Notes: a model not told the origin generated them from the letters alone. Shown: positions 9,163 through 19,180, numbered from the stretch's first letter. The stretch: 64,000 bases of DNA from Methylocapsa sp. D3K7 (GCF_029855125.1 NZ_CP123229.1:2046001-2110000); one strand, 5' to 3'. Translations and numbers: made by a program.

Positions 9163-10827
9163 CTAGCGCACCTTCACCGTGAGGTCGGTGCCAACCGGGC
9201 CCGTCTCTCCGCTGACCGGCTGGTCAGAAATGATGAGCGAGGCGCCTGTCCATAGGCGCTCCGCGATCCGGTCGTGAACGTCTTTGGCAATCTCGATTCG
9301 CTCAAGCGCATCGGCGGCGCTCGAAGGGGACCCGCGCGGTTTCGGCGGTAACTCGACCTGTTCGGCGCCCGAAGCCGCTTTCCTCTTATGTTCGCGCCAT
9401 TCTTCAGCACTCCGAGTCGGGATCGACACGACCGACCATTTGAGCGAAGTCCCATCGTTTTCCGCTGCCGTTGCGATGTAAAGGTGCGAACCCAGCGGCG
9501 TTGCAGGATCGCGCACACTTACAGGCGCATCGAACACAGGCGCCAGACCCTGGCGCACGTAAATCCGCTGGTCTTTTTTGCTGACCAGAACGGACAGAGG
9601 CGACATTCGCCGCACCGCTTCCTTCTCGGCATTTGTGGCGGCGCCGTAGGCTTCTGTCGCATCGTTCAACTGTCGAACGGCGTCCTCCAAGTCAGCGGCC
9701 TTAGCAGCGGAAGCGGTTGTCGCGGCCTCGAGCTTAGCCGCGGTATCAGCCAGCTCCGCAGCCGTATCCGTGGTGCCCACCATCTGTTCGTACGGCTTGG
9801 CCGGGCGTCGAGCCACTGACCGGCCGGCGCCAATCTCATCGGCGGCCTTGAGCTCTGCCCCCAGGATGGATTCCTGTTGGCTGGCGGACACGTCGGAGCC
9901 CACCACTTGGTCTGCCTTGGCCGCGGTTTCGGCTTTCGCCTGAGCTGAAGCGTAGGCAGCTTCGGCCGCTTTGAGCTCAGCGGCCGCGCGAGCAGCTTCT
10001 CGCTGCCCTACCCGGACGGCCGCGGACATCTCCTTTATGGTCTTGCCGGCCGCAGCCTTCTCGGCCACAGCCTTAGCCCTGAGCTGCTCGGCGTATTGAT
10101 GCGGATTGATTAGAGACGACGGCGGGGTGGCAGCGAGGGACGCCTGCGGCGTGCTGGGAGCAGCTTGGTCCGCTTCCGCCACGACCTGCATCTTTGGCGC
10201 AGGGAGCAGTGGAGATACGAATTCGATCGGCGTCACTTCCTCCGGCGAGATGACGACGCGCTCGCCGATCTTGGTCAATCCCCATAGTTTTGCGGCGAAC
10301 CCGGCGGGGAGGCGGATGCAGCCGTGCGAGGCTGGATGACCGGGAACGACGCCGACATGCATGGCGATTCCCGACCAAGTGATGCGCTGCATGAACGGCA
10401 TCGGTGCGCCAGAATAGATATTCGAGCGATGGAATCGCTCGCGGCCGATTATGGTAAACACGCCCTTGGGTGTCGCATGGCCAAGCATGCCAGTCGAAAC
10501 CGCCGAGCGATCAACGAGCCCATCGTGATTGTATATGGAGACCCGCTGGTCAGCGATCGAAACAACGGCAAAAAGCGGCAACTCGTGGTTATTGACTTCG
10601 GCACGCTTCACCCCTGGTTCAGACTTCGCACCGCTATTCTTCAAGCTGCCATGGCGATTTGCGCTGCGTGCGGCCCCAGACCGTTCAGTGTCGAACGAAG
10701 AGCTCCCCAGCGCCGCCGTCCGCATCGCCTCGAGGCCGAGGGCCTTCGTCGCAACCGAGATTGCAAAGATCGCCGAAAAGATGCACGCGGAGACCATCCG
10801 GCCGCGCGCCTCAACAGAAATTCTCAT
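9163..10827 (-). CDS. L,D-transpeptidase with a catalytic and a degenerate YkuD module
   Basis: From the ATG at 10827 (SD GGGGGAT) the 554-residue protein has a signal peptide or anchor (SACIFSAIFAISVATKALG), then a YkuD L,D-transpeptidase domain at about residues 80-200. Its catalytic motif is HPASHGCIRLP with the nucleophile Cys at about residue 170. L,D-transpeptidases form 3-3 crosslinks or attach proteins to peptidoglycan in the periplasm. A long Ala/Glu/Lys-rich helical segment (about residues 240-410) follows, probably coiled coil. The C-terminal 150 residues restart a YkuD-like fold (SVLVSKKDQRIYVRQGL, PLGSHLYIATA) but lack the SHGC motif, suggesting a non-catalytic binding copy. Family is certain, division of labour is inferred. 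Confidence 0.85.
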   Translation of the reverse strand: MRISVEARGRMVSACIFSAIFAISVATKALGLEAMRTAALGSSSFDTERSGAARSANRHGSLKNSGAKSEPGVKRAEVNNHELPLFAVVSIADQRVSIYNHDGLVDRSAVSTGMLGHATPKGVFTIIGRERFHRSNIYSGAPMPFMQRITWSGIAMHVGVVPGHPASHGCIRLPAGFAAKLWGLTKIGERVVISPEEVTPIEFVSPLLPAPKMQVVAEADQAAPSTPQASLAATPPSSLINPHQYAEQLRAKAVAEKAAAGKTIKEMSAAVRVGQREAARAAAELKAAEAAYASAQAKAETAAKADQVVGSDVSASQQESILGAELKAADEIGAGRSVARRPAKPYEQMVGTTDTAAELADTAAKLEAATTASAAKAADLEDAVRQLNDATEAYGAATNAEKEAVRRMSPLSVLVSKKDQRIYVRQGLAPVFDAPVSVRDPATPLGSHLYIATAAENDGTSLKWSVVSIPTRSAEEWREHKRKAASGAEQVELPPKPRGSPSSAADALERIEIAKDVHDRIAERLWTGASLIISDQPVSGETGPVGTDLTVKVR

Positions 10828-11355
10828 GTGATTGGAGATCCCCCTGCTCAGACTGTCTTTTGCCGTGCGCCGCTCGAACACATCGAGCCCCTCTTCGGAT
10901 AACGCGCACAAAGCCTCAGCGGTTCCATTTCCTGAGAAAAATTCGGCATTTAAACGAAACGTCCGTCTATGATCGCAGAACCCACAAGGCCCAGAACTAT
11001 TTCATGCGACCCCGGCTGGGCCGGCCATGCCAAAAGCTGACATTAATATCACTTCCCTATGGGTCGTAGCATTCCCGGCGAGTCTGGCTACCCGAAAATC
11101 CCTCCGGATCGCGTGACTTTCCAGCGGTTTCACGGGGAGGCGGCAGAAGGGGTACACGGCTCACCCGCCCGCCGCATAACTTTTTGGTATTGCATGGTAA
11201 TAAAATTTGTGCCGCTTTGTGCCGGACGCAGGACCGTCCATGCCCTTCCGCACGGCCTGGCAACTCATGTATTCTTAAACACGAATCCTCTACTTTTTAA
11301 AGCAGGGCGAATATCAGAAACTTTCGAAAATTTTTTTCAGCAGTTGGTGGATACA
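10828..11355. other. Divergent intergenic region
   Basis: This region separates the L,D-transpeptidase (minus) from the kelch protein (plus) and should contain both promoters. The plus-strand frame is open from 11059, but its codons before 11356 look non-coding and are followed by an AT-rich run at 11275-11345. No specific operator or riboswitch was recognised. Confidence 0.4.
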
Positions 11356-13623
11356 ATGACAAGTTCATCCATTGGGTATTTTTCTAAAATTGACGCCTGG
11401 ACTTTGCGGGCGGCATTCGCCGTGATCGCGATCCTCATTGGAATCGCCGCAAGCCATGCGGAACCGCAGTCCCCGATCCGGCCCCGGCTATCCGTCGCCA
11501 AATTGGCATTCTTTAAGTCTCATCCTACGGTTTGGAATGAGTTCCTGTCAAAACTGCCCCGGCGGCCGTCTGGGCTTCCACGAGCGACGCGGCAACCGCT
11601 GTCTCCGCCCGCCGGAGGAACCTGGCAGGTGGTCACGGCTGTGCCCGGTGGCGGTGCTCCCGGGCTTTGTGATCCGCAACTGCTGACCGACGGGACCGTC
11701 ATTGTGCATAACTGTGATGCCCCCGATTGGTGGAAGCTGACCCCTGACAATACCGGCAGCTACGTCAACGGCACTTGGACTGCGATCGGCTCGCTGCCGG
11801 TCATCAAAGGCACGCAATATGCGCCGCAATATAACGCCTCGGCGGTCTTGCCGGATGGCCGCGTCATCATCATGGGCGGCGAATACAACGGAACAAACCC
11901 CAACGAGGTCTGGACCAACTTGGGCGCCATCTACGATCCGGTGGCCAATAGCTGGAGCCCAGTACCGGCACCCAGTGGCACCGGTTGGACCACCATTGGC
12001 GACGCGGCAAGCACCGTGCTGCCCAACGGTATATATTTGCTCAGCAGTTGCTGCGCCAATCCGTCCGTTGACGCCCTGTTCAATGCCTCGGCTTTGATCT
12101 GGACAAGCACGGGAGCGCCTAGCGGCTACCAAAACGAGCAAGGCTATACGCTTTTGCCGAGCGGCAAGGTGATGACGATCGATGTCTGGGATCCGCCCAA
12201 GGCCCAGCAATATGATCCGGCAGCGGGCTCGTGGACTGGGATCGCAAGCACGCCCATATCGCTTATCGATCCGGTTGCCTGCAACAATTTTGAAATAGGC
12301 CCGTCCGTCACCCGCCCCGATGGCAGTGTCGTGGCATTTGGCGGCAATACCGGCTGTACCGCTCTAACGGCTGATCCCACTGCAATCTATACAACCTCCA
12401 CCAACAGCTGGATCACGGGTCCCAATGTTCCCGCGATTGGGGGAACAAGTTATACGCTTCCCGACGCTCCGGCGGCGCTGCTTCCGAACGGCAATATTTT
12501 GTTTGCCGCAAGTCCAGGCTTCGGCAATCCGCCCACTCACTTTTTTGAATTTACCAGTGCAAACACCATCAATCAGGTGGCCGATGACGTCTTCTTCGCA
12601 AGCACCTCGGGCGCCTTCTATTATAACTTCCTCGTGCTGCCGAACGGCCAAATCCTGGCGACCGATTTCAGCGCCAATGTCGAGATCTACACGCCAGGTG
12701 GCAGCCCCAATGCGGCTTGGGTGCCGTCCGTTACCTCCGTGCCAAGCTGCGTCGCGCCCGGCAGCTCATACGTCCTCGACGGCACTCAGCTCAATGGGCT
12801 GACGCAAGGGGCGGCCTACGGCGATGACGTGCAGGGAGCGACCAACTATCCGCTGGTGCGCATCGTCAACAACAGCAGCGGACATGTGTTCTATGCGCGC
12901 ACGTCCGGGCATAGCACTATGTCCATTGCGCCCGGCCAAACAGGATCAACAAATTTTGCGGTGGCGGCGGCCACTGAACTCGGCGCCAGCACACTTTACG
13001 CGATCGCCAATGGCATTGCCTCCGCCGGGACAGCCGTGACGGTCGCAAGCTCCTGTGCGTCCGGTCCCACGCTGGCACTCACTCCCGCAACCGGTATCGT
13101 TGCCTCGGGTGTGCATGGCGGCTCCTTCTCACCGTCATCGTTCCGCTACCAGCTCAGCGCCTCTATGGGCAGCCTGACTTATGCGATCACCAACGTGCCG
13201 AGCTGGCTCACCGTATCATCGACGTCAGGAACACTCAGTCCATCGCCCAAGACCGTTGCCTTCAGGATCAACACCCACGTAAAAACTCTTTCGCCCAACA
13301 CCTACATCTCGAGCATTAATTTCAACAACACTACCAATGGCGCTGGAAGCACAACCCGCACCGTGATGCTGACCGTCAACCCGAAGCAATACAAAATCAC
13401 GGTCAAGGCATCGCCTACGGCTGACGGTACCGTCAGCGGCGGCGGCACATTCCCAGAAGGCTGCGCGTGCACCGTGACAGCCACGGCCGCGAACGGCTTT
13501 ACCTTTGTCCACTGGACCCAAGGCAGGAAAGTAGTGAGTTCATCCGATACATATACATTCACGCTCAGTGGAAACGTCCGTCTGGCGGCGATCTTCAAAA
13601 AGGTGCAGAGCGCGGCGAGGTAA
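11356..13623 (+). CDS. Secreted kelch-type beta-propeller protein with InlB-like C-terminal repeat
   Basis: Starting at ATG 11356, the protein (755 residues) begins with MTSSSIGYFSKIDAWTLR and an export helix (AAFAVIAILIGIAASHA). Residues about 60-480 hold kelch/galactose-oxidase-type repeats: ASAVLPDGRVIIMGGEYN, YDPVANSWSPVP, TLLPSGKVMTIDVW, DGSVVAFGGNTGC, PAALLPNGNILFAA and FLVLPNGQILATDFS. Ig-like segments follow, then near the C-terminus an InlB B-repeat-type module (DGTVSGGGTFPEGCACTV, GFTFVHWTQG, LAAIFKK). Such architecture fits a surface or extracellular binding protein. I did not identify the copper ligands of galactose oxidase. An earlier in-frame start at 11059 is less likely because it lacks an export signal. 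Confidence 0.75.
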   Translation: MTSSSIGYFSKIDAWTLRAAFAVIAILIGIAASHAEPQSPIRPRLSVAKLAFFKSHPTVWNEFLSKLPRRPSGLPRATRQPLSPPAGGTWQVVTAVPGGGAPGLCDPQLLTDGTVIVHNCDAPDWWKLTPDNTGSYVNGTWTAIGSLPVIKGTQYAPQYNASAVLPDGRVIIMGGEYNGTNPNEVWTNLGAIYDPVANSWSPVPAPSGTGWTTIGDAASTVLPNGIYLLSSCCANPSVDALFNASALIWTSTGAPSGYQNEQGYTLLPSGKVMTIDVWDPPKAQQYDPAAGSWTGIASTPISLIDPVACNNFEIGPSVTRPDGSVVAFGGNTGCTALTADPTAIYTTSTNSWITGPNVPAIGGTSYTLPDAPAALLPNGNILFAASPGFGNPPTHFFEFTSANTINQVADDVFFASTSGAFYYNFLVLPNGQILATDFSANVEIYTPGGSPNAAWVPSVTSVPSCVAPGSSYVLDGTQLNGLTQGAAYGDDVQGATNYPLVRIVNNSSGHVFYARTSGHSTMSIAPGQTGSTNFAVAAATELGASTLYAIANGIASAGTAVTVASSCASGPTLALTPATGIVASGVHGGSFSPSSFRYQLSASMGSLTYAITNVPSWLTVSSTSGTLSPSPKTVAFRINTHVKTLSPNTYISSINFNNTTNGAGSTTRTVMLTVNPKQYKITVKASPTADGTVSGGGTFPEGCACTVTATAANGFTFVHWTQGRKVVSSSDTYTFTLSGNVRLAAIFKKVQSAAR

Positions 13624-14087
13624 GCGGAAAGGCTACCATATTGCGGAGCGCGCGAAGTTCCGCAATTTCAGGCAGGCCGTTCACGACACAGCGAGCCCCG
13701 GCGCATTCAAGCATCAGCAGGGCTCTGGCTTCGCCTCGGCGAAGCGATCTGTGATTTAGGCAGACTTGCGCGAGGTAACGTCTACTTGGCCTTCGCGGGC
13801 GATATCGCTCGAAGACATCTGATTAAGGGCGGCGGCGTTTCAGCATGGCCGGCATTTAAGACTTACGCGCCGCCGTGACCCCGTGCCTGACGGGGTCCGT
13901 TATACTGTCCAGGTGGAGTCATCGCTTCTCCATTGCAGTTGAATCGATGAGTTGCCGAAAGAAGGACCCTTCTGCTTCCAACCGGCTCTTGTGAACGACG
14001 GAGAAAGCACTGCAAGTGTTCTCCCCTTCCGTTCGCCTGTCAATAATTTTCGGGACATTTTCCAATGCAATCACGTCCCATGTCAGC
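13624..14087. other. Intergenic region with a compact hairpin
   Basis: No gene is seen in this region between convergent neighbours. An inverted repeat at 13728-13745 (GCTTCGC, loop CTCG, GCGAAGC) could terminate or stabilise the kelch-gene transcript. It lacks a T-run. Confidence 0.35.
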
Positions 14088-14960
14088 CTATATCCTTTTG
14101 TTCGTCCGGCGTATGTGAGCTGGCACATTTGAAACCACGGAAGCACCGGGGGCGGGCTTTCCGGTGCCGGGGCTGCTCTGTTCCAGCAATGTCTCATAAA
14201 CGAGAGCGATCGCATCTGGACCAACGCTTACGCTGCCGCGAAACGGATTGTCGAGCGCCGCGATAGAGAAAATCACAAGCCCGAGGATAGACGCCAAGAC
14301 ACCGCCGAGAATCAGGTGCACATGGATCTGCATGTCCTGCAGCCAAATCAAAACGATGTTCCCTAGCGCGCCAAACATCACAACCCACCAAAGGACGGCC
14401 GGCAACCCGGTTGAAACACTCGCAAGCCGGTCCCGGCGGAGCACAATGAGATTGTTGAACTCCTCTACGGCTTCGGTGTGAAAAATCACTTCGCTTTTCT
14501 TGATGGGCTCAAAGGCGACCAATACTTTGAAGAGCTCATTGACGCGGACGGTTCCTCCTTCTGGCACGATGCCTTTGCGCATCTTCGGCCAATCCTCCTC
14601 AATCGTATAGCGTGCATATTCGCGCAAGCGGTCTTCCAATTGGCCGCGGATAGGCTGCGGATAGGCGGCAAAATCACGATAGAGGGAACCAATGCTAGAG
14701 GCTTCCTTGTCGACGAGATTGCCGATATCGTTGTAATTTTGATAGGTGGCAACACTGAGGAGGCCAAGCAAGAGACCGAAAAGCACGAAATAACTCGACA
14801 ATGCCACACCGACCATATCATTGGTGCGCTTTTCTCGATGGATCCAGGAATGGAAAGTCAAGCGCGTAAGAAAAATGCCCGACCAGGTCAGACCGACAGA
14901 CAAAAAGCAAAACAAAGCCTCGATGACCCAGCTTGGATAATTATAGATCCAATAAAACAT
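14088..14960 (-). CDS. DUF4239 membrane protein
   Basis: The 290-residue protein has two N-terminal membrane helices (VIEALFCFLSVGLTWSGIFL and VALSSYFVLFGLLLGLLSVA), a central soluble segment (SIGSLYRDFAAYPQPIRGQL, LREYARYTIEEDWPKM) and two more helices (VLWWVVMFGALGNIVLIWL, LILGGVLASILGLVIFSIA). The loop NPFRGSVSVGPDAIALVYE is characteristic of DUF4239, a family distantly related to bestrophin-type channels. Its transport role is unproven. It begins about 30 bases after the kup stop codon on the same strand, so the two are probably co-transcribed, suggesting a link with ion homeostasis. Confidence 0.75.
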   Translation of the reverse strand: MFYWIYNYPSWVIEALFCFLSVGLTWSGIFLTRLTFHSWIHREKRTNDMVGVALSSYFVLFGLLLGLLSVATYQNYNDIGNLVDKEASSIGSLYRDFAAYPQPIRGQLEDRLREYARYTIEEDWPKMRKGIVPEGGTVRVNELFKVLVAFEPIKKSEVIFHTEAVEEFNNLIVLRRDRLASVSTGLPAVLWWVVMFGALGNIVLIWLQDMQIHVHLILGGVLASILGLVIFSIAALDNPFRGSVSVGPDAIALVYETLLEQSSPGTGKPAPGASVVSNVPAHIRRTNKRI

Positions 14961-14991
14961 AACGATACCCTGCTTTGTTCAGGTTGGAAGA

Positions 14992-16890
14992 TCAGATCGC
15001 AATCTCGCGGCCGATCTCGACAACGTCATCAATCGGAAGTTTGAAAAAGGCTGTCACATGCACGGCATTTCGTTCCATCGCAGCGAAGAACGAAGTCTGC
15101 CATCCGGGCAGTCCCTTCCCGTCTTCTTTGGGAACGATGGTTTCGCGGCCAACATAATAGGTGACGTCAATGAGCTGGAGGGGGAAACCTTGCGCGCGCG
15201 CTTCTTTCAAGAGATCCGGAATGTTCGGTCTTTCCATAAATCCGTAGCGCGCCGTTCCCCGCCAGAAATTCGGCCCCAGCTCGGTCAGCGATAAGCGTTC
15301 GGAGTCCTTGATCCTAGGAACGGATTGTATTTCGATTCTGAGAACGAACAATTGTTCGTGCAAGGCCCGGCTGTGCGTCACGTGCCAAACCATGACGGGT
15401 GGCGTGTCGCGAACGCTCCGTGTGAGAAATACAGCGGTGCCAGGAACTCGTGGAATATTTTTGGATTCGATCATACCCAAGAATTCATCAACCGGAACGA
15501 CCTGCTCGTTGAAGACCCGGCCGACCGCCATCAATCCCCGGTGCCAGATCAGCATGACGCCATAAACGAGGCTGGCGAGAATCAAAGGAACATATCCGCC
15601 ATCGGCGACCTTGGTGAGATTGGCAAGGAAGAAGCCGGTGTCTATGCAGAGGAAAATGCCCGCAACCGCCCCGCTCAAAAGGAGCCCCCAGCCCCATATC
15701 TCACGCATGGCAATGAAGAGGAGTGCCGTCGTCAAAAGCATGGTTGCCGAGACCGCGATGCCATAGGCGGCGGCAAGATGGTCCGAACTCCCGAAGAACA
15801 ACGTCAAGCCAATTGTCGCCGCCATGAGCAGCCAGTTGACGACCCCGACGTAAATCTGGCCGTAGCCTTTCTCGGATGTCTGGGTGATCCGAAGACGCGG
15901 CAGCCATTCCAGCAAGATGGCCTGCCGGGTCATCGAGAAGGCTCCGGTGATGATCGATTGGCTGGCAATGATCGTCGCGAGCGTCGCCAGAATAACAAAA
16001 GGAATGAGCAGCGGTTCAGGGCACAGCCGGTAGAAGATATTGTCGGCGGTAGAGGCGCCATCAATGACGATCGCGCTCTGCCCCGCGTAATTGAGGAACA
16101 GGCTCGGGAGCACGAGACCCGACCAAGCGAGCCGGATAGGACGGCGGCCGAAATGCCCCATATCGGCATAGAGCGCCTCGGCGCCGGTTACGCAAAGAAA
16201 GACCCCGCCCAAAACGAGAAAGCTCGTGTAACCATTGGACAAAAGATAGTGAAGTCCGAGAAGAGGATTGAGGGCGGCGAAGACAGCCGGATGCCGGAAG
16301 ATCCCAAGGATACCCAGCACCGCTATGGACAAGAACCAAAGAGCCATAATCGGGCCGAAGGCTTTTCCGATGCGCGCCGTCCCAAGCGGCTGGATGGCGA
16401 AAAGCGCCCCGAGAATCACGACCGCCGCGGGCAGGACATAGGGCTTCAAGGCCGGCGTCGCGATATTCAAGCCTTCGAGCGCCGAGAGAACCGAAATCGC
16501 CGGCGTGATCGCACCATCGCCATAGATCAGAGCGGCGCCGAACAATCCCGCCGCGACGATCGCGGGCCTTTGATGTTTCTTGATACCAAGCAGAGCCATG
16601 AGCGCAAGAATGCCGCCCTCGCCATCATTGTCGATACTCATGGCAAGCGTCACATACTTCACGGAAGTAATGAGGATCAGCGTCCATAGGATCAATGAGA
16701 GAACGCCCAGGACGGCTTCGGGCTGCGGCGTGCCGCTGGTCAGATTGAGGACGGTCTTGAGTGTATAAAGTGGACTCGTCCCGATATCGCCAAAAACAAT
16801 CCCAAGCGCGGAGAGACTTAACGCAGCCAAACTTGCCCGTCCGGGTGAACGAGCGGCATCAGGCTGCGGGTTTTTGGCGGCTTGGCCCAT
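14992..16890 (-). CDS. kup: Kup-type potassium uptake transporter
   Basis: The 632-residue protein is the right size for Kup/HAK/KT transporters. It carries the signature LGIVFGDIGTSPLYTLKTV in the first membrane helix, GDGAITPAISVLSALEGL in the third, and IIASQSIITGAFSMTRQAI later. About twelve hydrophobic segments precede a C-terminal cytoplasmic domain (VAVFLTRSVRDTPPVMVWH, YGFMERPNIPDLL, YYVGRETIVPK). Kup takes up K+ with protons across the inner membrane and matters most at low pH and in osmotic stress. The start is supported by the usual short polar N-terminus. The DUF4239 gene directly follows. Confidence 0.95.
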   Translation of the reverse strand: MGQAAKNPQPDAARSPGRASLAALSLSALGIVFGDIGTSPLYTLKTVLNLTSGTPQPEAVLGVLSLILWTLILITSVKYVTLAMSIDNDGEGGILALMALLGIKKHQRPAIVAAGLFGAALIYGDGAITPAISVLSALEGLNIATPALKPYVLPAAVVILGALFAIQPLGTARIGKAFGPIMALWFLSIAVLGILGIFRHPAVFAALNPLLGLHYLLSNGYTSFLVLGGVFLCVTGAEALYADMGHFGRRPIRLAWSGLVLPSLFLNYAGQSAIVIDGASTADNIFYRLCPEPLLIPFVILATLATIIASQSIITGAFSMTRQAILLEWLPRLRITQTSEKGYGQIYVGVVNWLLMAATIGLTLFFGSSDHLAAAYGIAVSATMLLTTALLFIAMREIWGWGLLLSGAVAGIFLCIDTGFFLANLTKVADGGYVPLILASLVYGVMLIWHRGLMAVGRVFNEQVVPVDEFLGMIESKNIPRVPGTAVFLTRSVRDTPPVMVWHVTHSRALHEQLFVLRIEIQSVPRIKDSERLSLTELGPNFWRGTARYGFMERPNIPDLLKEARAQGFPLQLIDVTYYVGRETIVPKEDGKGLPGWQTSFFAAMERNAVHVTAFFKLPIDDVVEIGREIAI

Positions 16891-17291
16891 GAGTTCAAAT
16901 CCTGCAATCTAAGAAATGTGAAAGATACATAATCGGCAATCTCTTCTGGCACGCCCGTTCAGCACTCCAAGCCTCCGATCGGAGCCATGTTGCGATTTTG
17001 ACGTTGCCACAAACTTGCTATAAGGATCGGCCGCGATCGAGAGCATTCATCCGAAGTCTCAACCGCTGATGGCTCGCACCCTGCGGAAAACAAAGCTTTC
17101 GAGATGTTCGGTTTCGCACAACCCGCCGATCACCGGCTCCTACTCCCCCGATCGGGGTTCAATCCCGTTCCCAACCGGATGGCGAAAACTTTGGCCTAAG
17201 TCCTGGAACGGTGATCAATTTTATACATACACGTCTCGGTGTCACGCCCTAGCGTTCATTCCGGGGAACTCAACGAAAGCCTGGAATACGC
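16891..17291. other. Divergent promoter region between kup and the desaturase gene
   Basis: About 400 bases without a gene separate two divergent transcription units. A plus-strand TTGACG (16998-17003) and TATAAG (17019-17024) resemble -35 and -10 boxes but are only 15 bases apart, so they are a weak promoter candidate for the desaturase. No known riboswitch was recognised upstream of kup. Confidence 0.35.
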
Positions 17292-18383
17292 ATGGATCAA
17301 CGAACTTTGAACGCGGGCACGCCGCGCGATTACCGCGCGCTCTCGCTTGTCCTCGCCCGCTATCGCAAGCCCGATGGCGCCCGTGGCCTTTTCGAACTGG
17401 CGATCACGGCGGTGCCGTTTGTCCTCATCTGGATTGCGATGTGGGCCGCTTTGGACATTGGCTATTGGATTTGTCTTTTGCTCGCCCTGCCGGCGGCCGG
17501 TTTCCTTGTCCGCCTTTTCATGATTCAGCACGATTGCGGCCACGGGGCATTTTTCCGCCATCGCCAAGCCAACGACTGGCTTGGCCGCGTGATTGGTGTG
17601 TTTACGCTTACGCCCTACGATTTCTGGCGGAAAGCCCACGCAATCCATCATGCAAGTTCGGGCTGTCTCGATCGCCGAGGCATCGGCGACATCGACACTT
17701 TGACCGTGCGCGAATTTCTGGCACTGTCACGATGGCGCCAGTTGCTCTACCGCTTGTACCGGCACCCGTTTGTGTTGTTCGGGATTGGTCCCGTGTATGT
17801 GTTTGTCTTGCGGCACCGGCTGCCAATGGGAATGATGCGCGGCGGCTGGCGGTCCTGGCTAAGTACAATGTCAACAAACGCCGGGATCACTATTCTCGTC
17901 GCTGGGATGATCTGGCTGCTTGGGGTTCGTCCATTCCTGCTCGTTCAACTGCCAATTACCGTTTTCGCAGGCTCGATTGGCGTGTGGCTTTTTTACGTCC
18001 AGCACCAGTTCGCGGATACCTTCTGGGCCAGTGACGAGGGAGGATGGAATTTTCACGAGGCGGCGCTGCGCGGCAGCTCACATTACGATTTACCGCATGT
18101 CCTGCGCTGGTTCACCGCCAATATTGGGGCGCATCACATCCATCATCTCTGCAGCAAAATCCCTTATTACCGGTTACCCCAGGTGCTACGGGATCATCCG
18201 CATGTCGCGGCGATTGGACGGCTTACGCTGTTGCAGAGTTTCCGTTGTGTGCGGATGGTGCTTTGGGACGAGAGCCGACGGCGCCTCGTCTCCTTTGGGG
18301 AGATACGGAGCACCAGGCCGGGTATGGTCGAGATGAAAACACCACATTCGACCGATACACAAAGCATTCAAACGGAACCATAG
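17292..18383 (+). CDS. Membrane fatty acid desaturase
   Basis: The 363-residue integral membrane protein has the three histidine boxes of di-iron membrane desaturases: HDCGHGAFF (about residue 80), HAIHHASSG (about residue 117) and HHIHHLC (about residue 280). Hydrophobic segments between them form the membrane core. Such enzymes insert a cis double bond into acyl chains of lipids and adjust membrane fluidity, for example in the cold. A link to the extensive membranes of a methanotroph is possible but not shown. The gene is a single transcription unit diverging from kup. The regiospecificity cannot be read from the sequence. Confidence 0.85.
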   Translation: MDQRTLNAGTPRDYRALSLVLARYRKPDGARGLFELAITAVPFVLIWIAMWAALDIGYWICLLLALPAAGFLVRLFMIQHDCGHGAFFRHRQANDWLGRVIGVFTLTPYDFWRKAHAIHHASSGCLDRRGIGDIDTLTVREFLALSRWRQLLYRLYRHPFVLFGIGPVYVFVLRHRLPMGMMRGGWRSWLSTMSTNAGITILVAGMIWLLGVRPFLLVQLPITVFAGSIGVWLFYVQHQFADTFWASDEGGWNFHEAALRGSSHYDLPHVLRWFTANIGAHHIHHLCSKIPYYRLPQVLRDHPHVAAIGRLTLLQSFRCVRMVLWDESRRRLVSFGEIRSTRPGMVEMKTPHSTDTQSIQTEP

Positions 18384-18668
18384 CTGCAATGGCGCGTTCG
18401 TAAGCGCGCGCCATCAGGATCATTAAGTGCGCAAAGAGTGCGCAAAAGTACGGCGTTTTGGATTTCCGGCACCGTTATAGATAGCGACTAGGGCAAGTTG
18501 AGAACGGCCCGCAACCAAATCCTCGCGCGAATCTAATATACGTCGGGTTAATTCCTATATATCAATAAGCGATGAGGTTTGAGTTGTGCTCGGCGCTTGT
18601 CGCGATAGTCTGTACTTAAACGAGCCGGCGCGGCACGCGCGGCCTTTTACACCCGAGTTGGTGATCCA

Positions 18669-18977
18669 ATGGCTCTACACTTCCCCAATGCTAGCCGCAA
18701 TTACGATGCGTCAAGGCATTGTGTCCGCTTTTGGGGACATGATTCAACGACAGAGGTCTCTTTCTACCTAGAGGAGGAGGCCCTTTTCAAGATCAGCCCC
18801 TATTCGGATCACGACGAGGCATCGATGCTGCATGTGTTCGACGTGAATCTCGCGCGGATACAAGAAGCCGCTAGCGCCGTTTACGCTCGCTCGCCGCAGC
18901 GGCAGAGTTATCTTCGATTGTCGGCGGCAGATTTATCGCAGCCCGTTCATCATGGAGGAAAACATGTCAAGAGGTGA
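18669..18977 (+). CDS. DUF1488 family protein
   Basis: The 102-residue soluble protein opens MALHFPNASRNYDASRHCVRF and continues WGHDSTTEVSFYLEEEAL, the pattern of DUF1488, a small family common in Rhizobiales with no established function. The region MLHVFDVNLARIQEAA is the conserved helix. The last 14 bases overlap the start of the next small gene, and the ribosome binding site of that gene lies inside this one, so translation is probably coupled. Confidence 0.75.
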   Translation: MALHFPNASRNYDASRHCVRFWGHDSTTEVSFYLEEEALFKISPYSDHDEASMLHVFDVNLARIQEAASAVYARSPQRQSYLRLSAADLSQPVHHGGKHVKR

Positions 18978-19101
18978 CAAACACGGCAATCGTGAAGCCA
19001 AGAAGCCAAAAAAAATCAAGCCAAAGGAGGCCGCACCCGTGTCAACCTTTTCTTCAATTCAAAAGAAGGCAGGGGAAGCAGCGAAGTCAAACAAGAAATA
19101 A
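18964..19101 (+). CDS. Small basic Lys-rich protein (45 residues)
   Basis: A short frame starts at ATG 18964 behind GGAGGAAAAC. It encodes 45 residues, MSRGDKHGNREAKKPKKIKP followed by an Ala/Lys-rich tail ending SNKK. Short basic proteins beginning MSRGDKxGNREAKKPKK are widespread in Rhizobiales and unstudied. The composition suggests nucleic-acid or ribosome binding. It overlaps the end of the DUF1488 gene by 14 bases and probably depends on it for translation. Confidence 0.65.
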   Translation: MSRGDKHGNREAKKPKKIKPKEAAPVSTFSSIQKKAGEAAKSNKK

Positions 19102-19180
19102 GAACCGCGCCGCGATAGCTGCCGCAAATGCGGGGCGGGAAGCATCTTATATCAATATTTTTTGTGAGCCTCAGCGGGGG

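Noticed and set aside
15325..16689. Long open frame antisense to kup (454 codons)
   Set aside because: It is the mirror of the kup gene, whose product is unmistakable. The translated sequence is Arg/Glu/Gln-rich without any motif.
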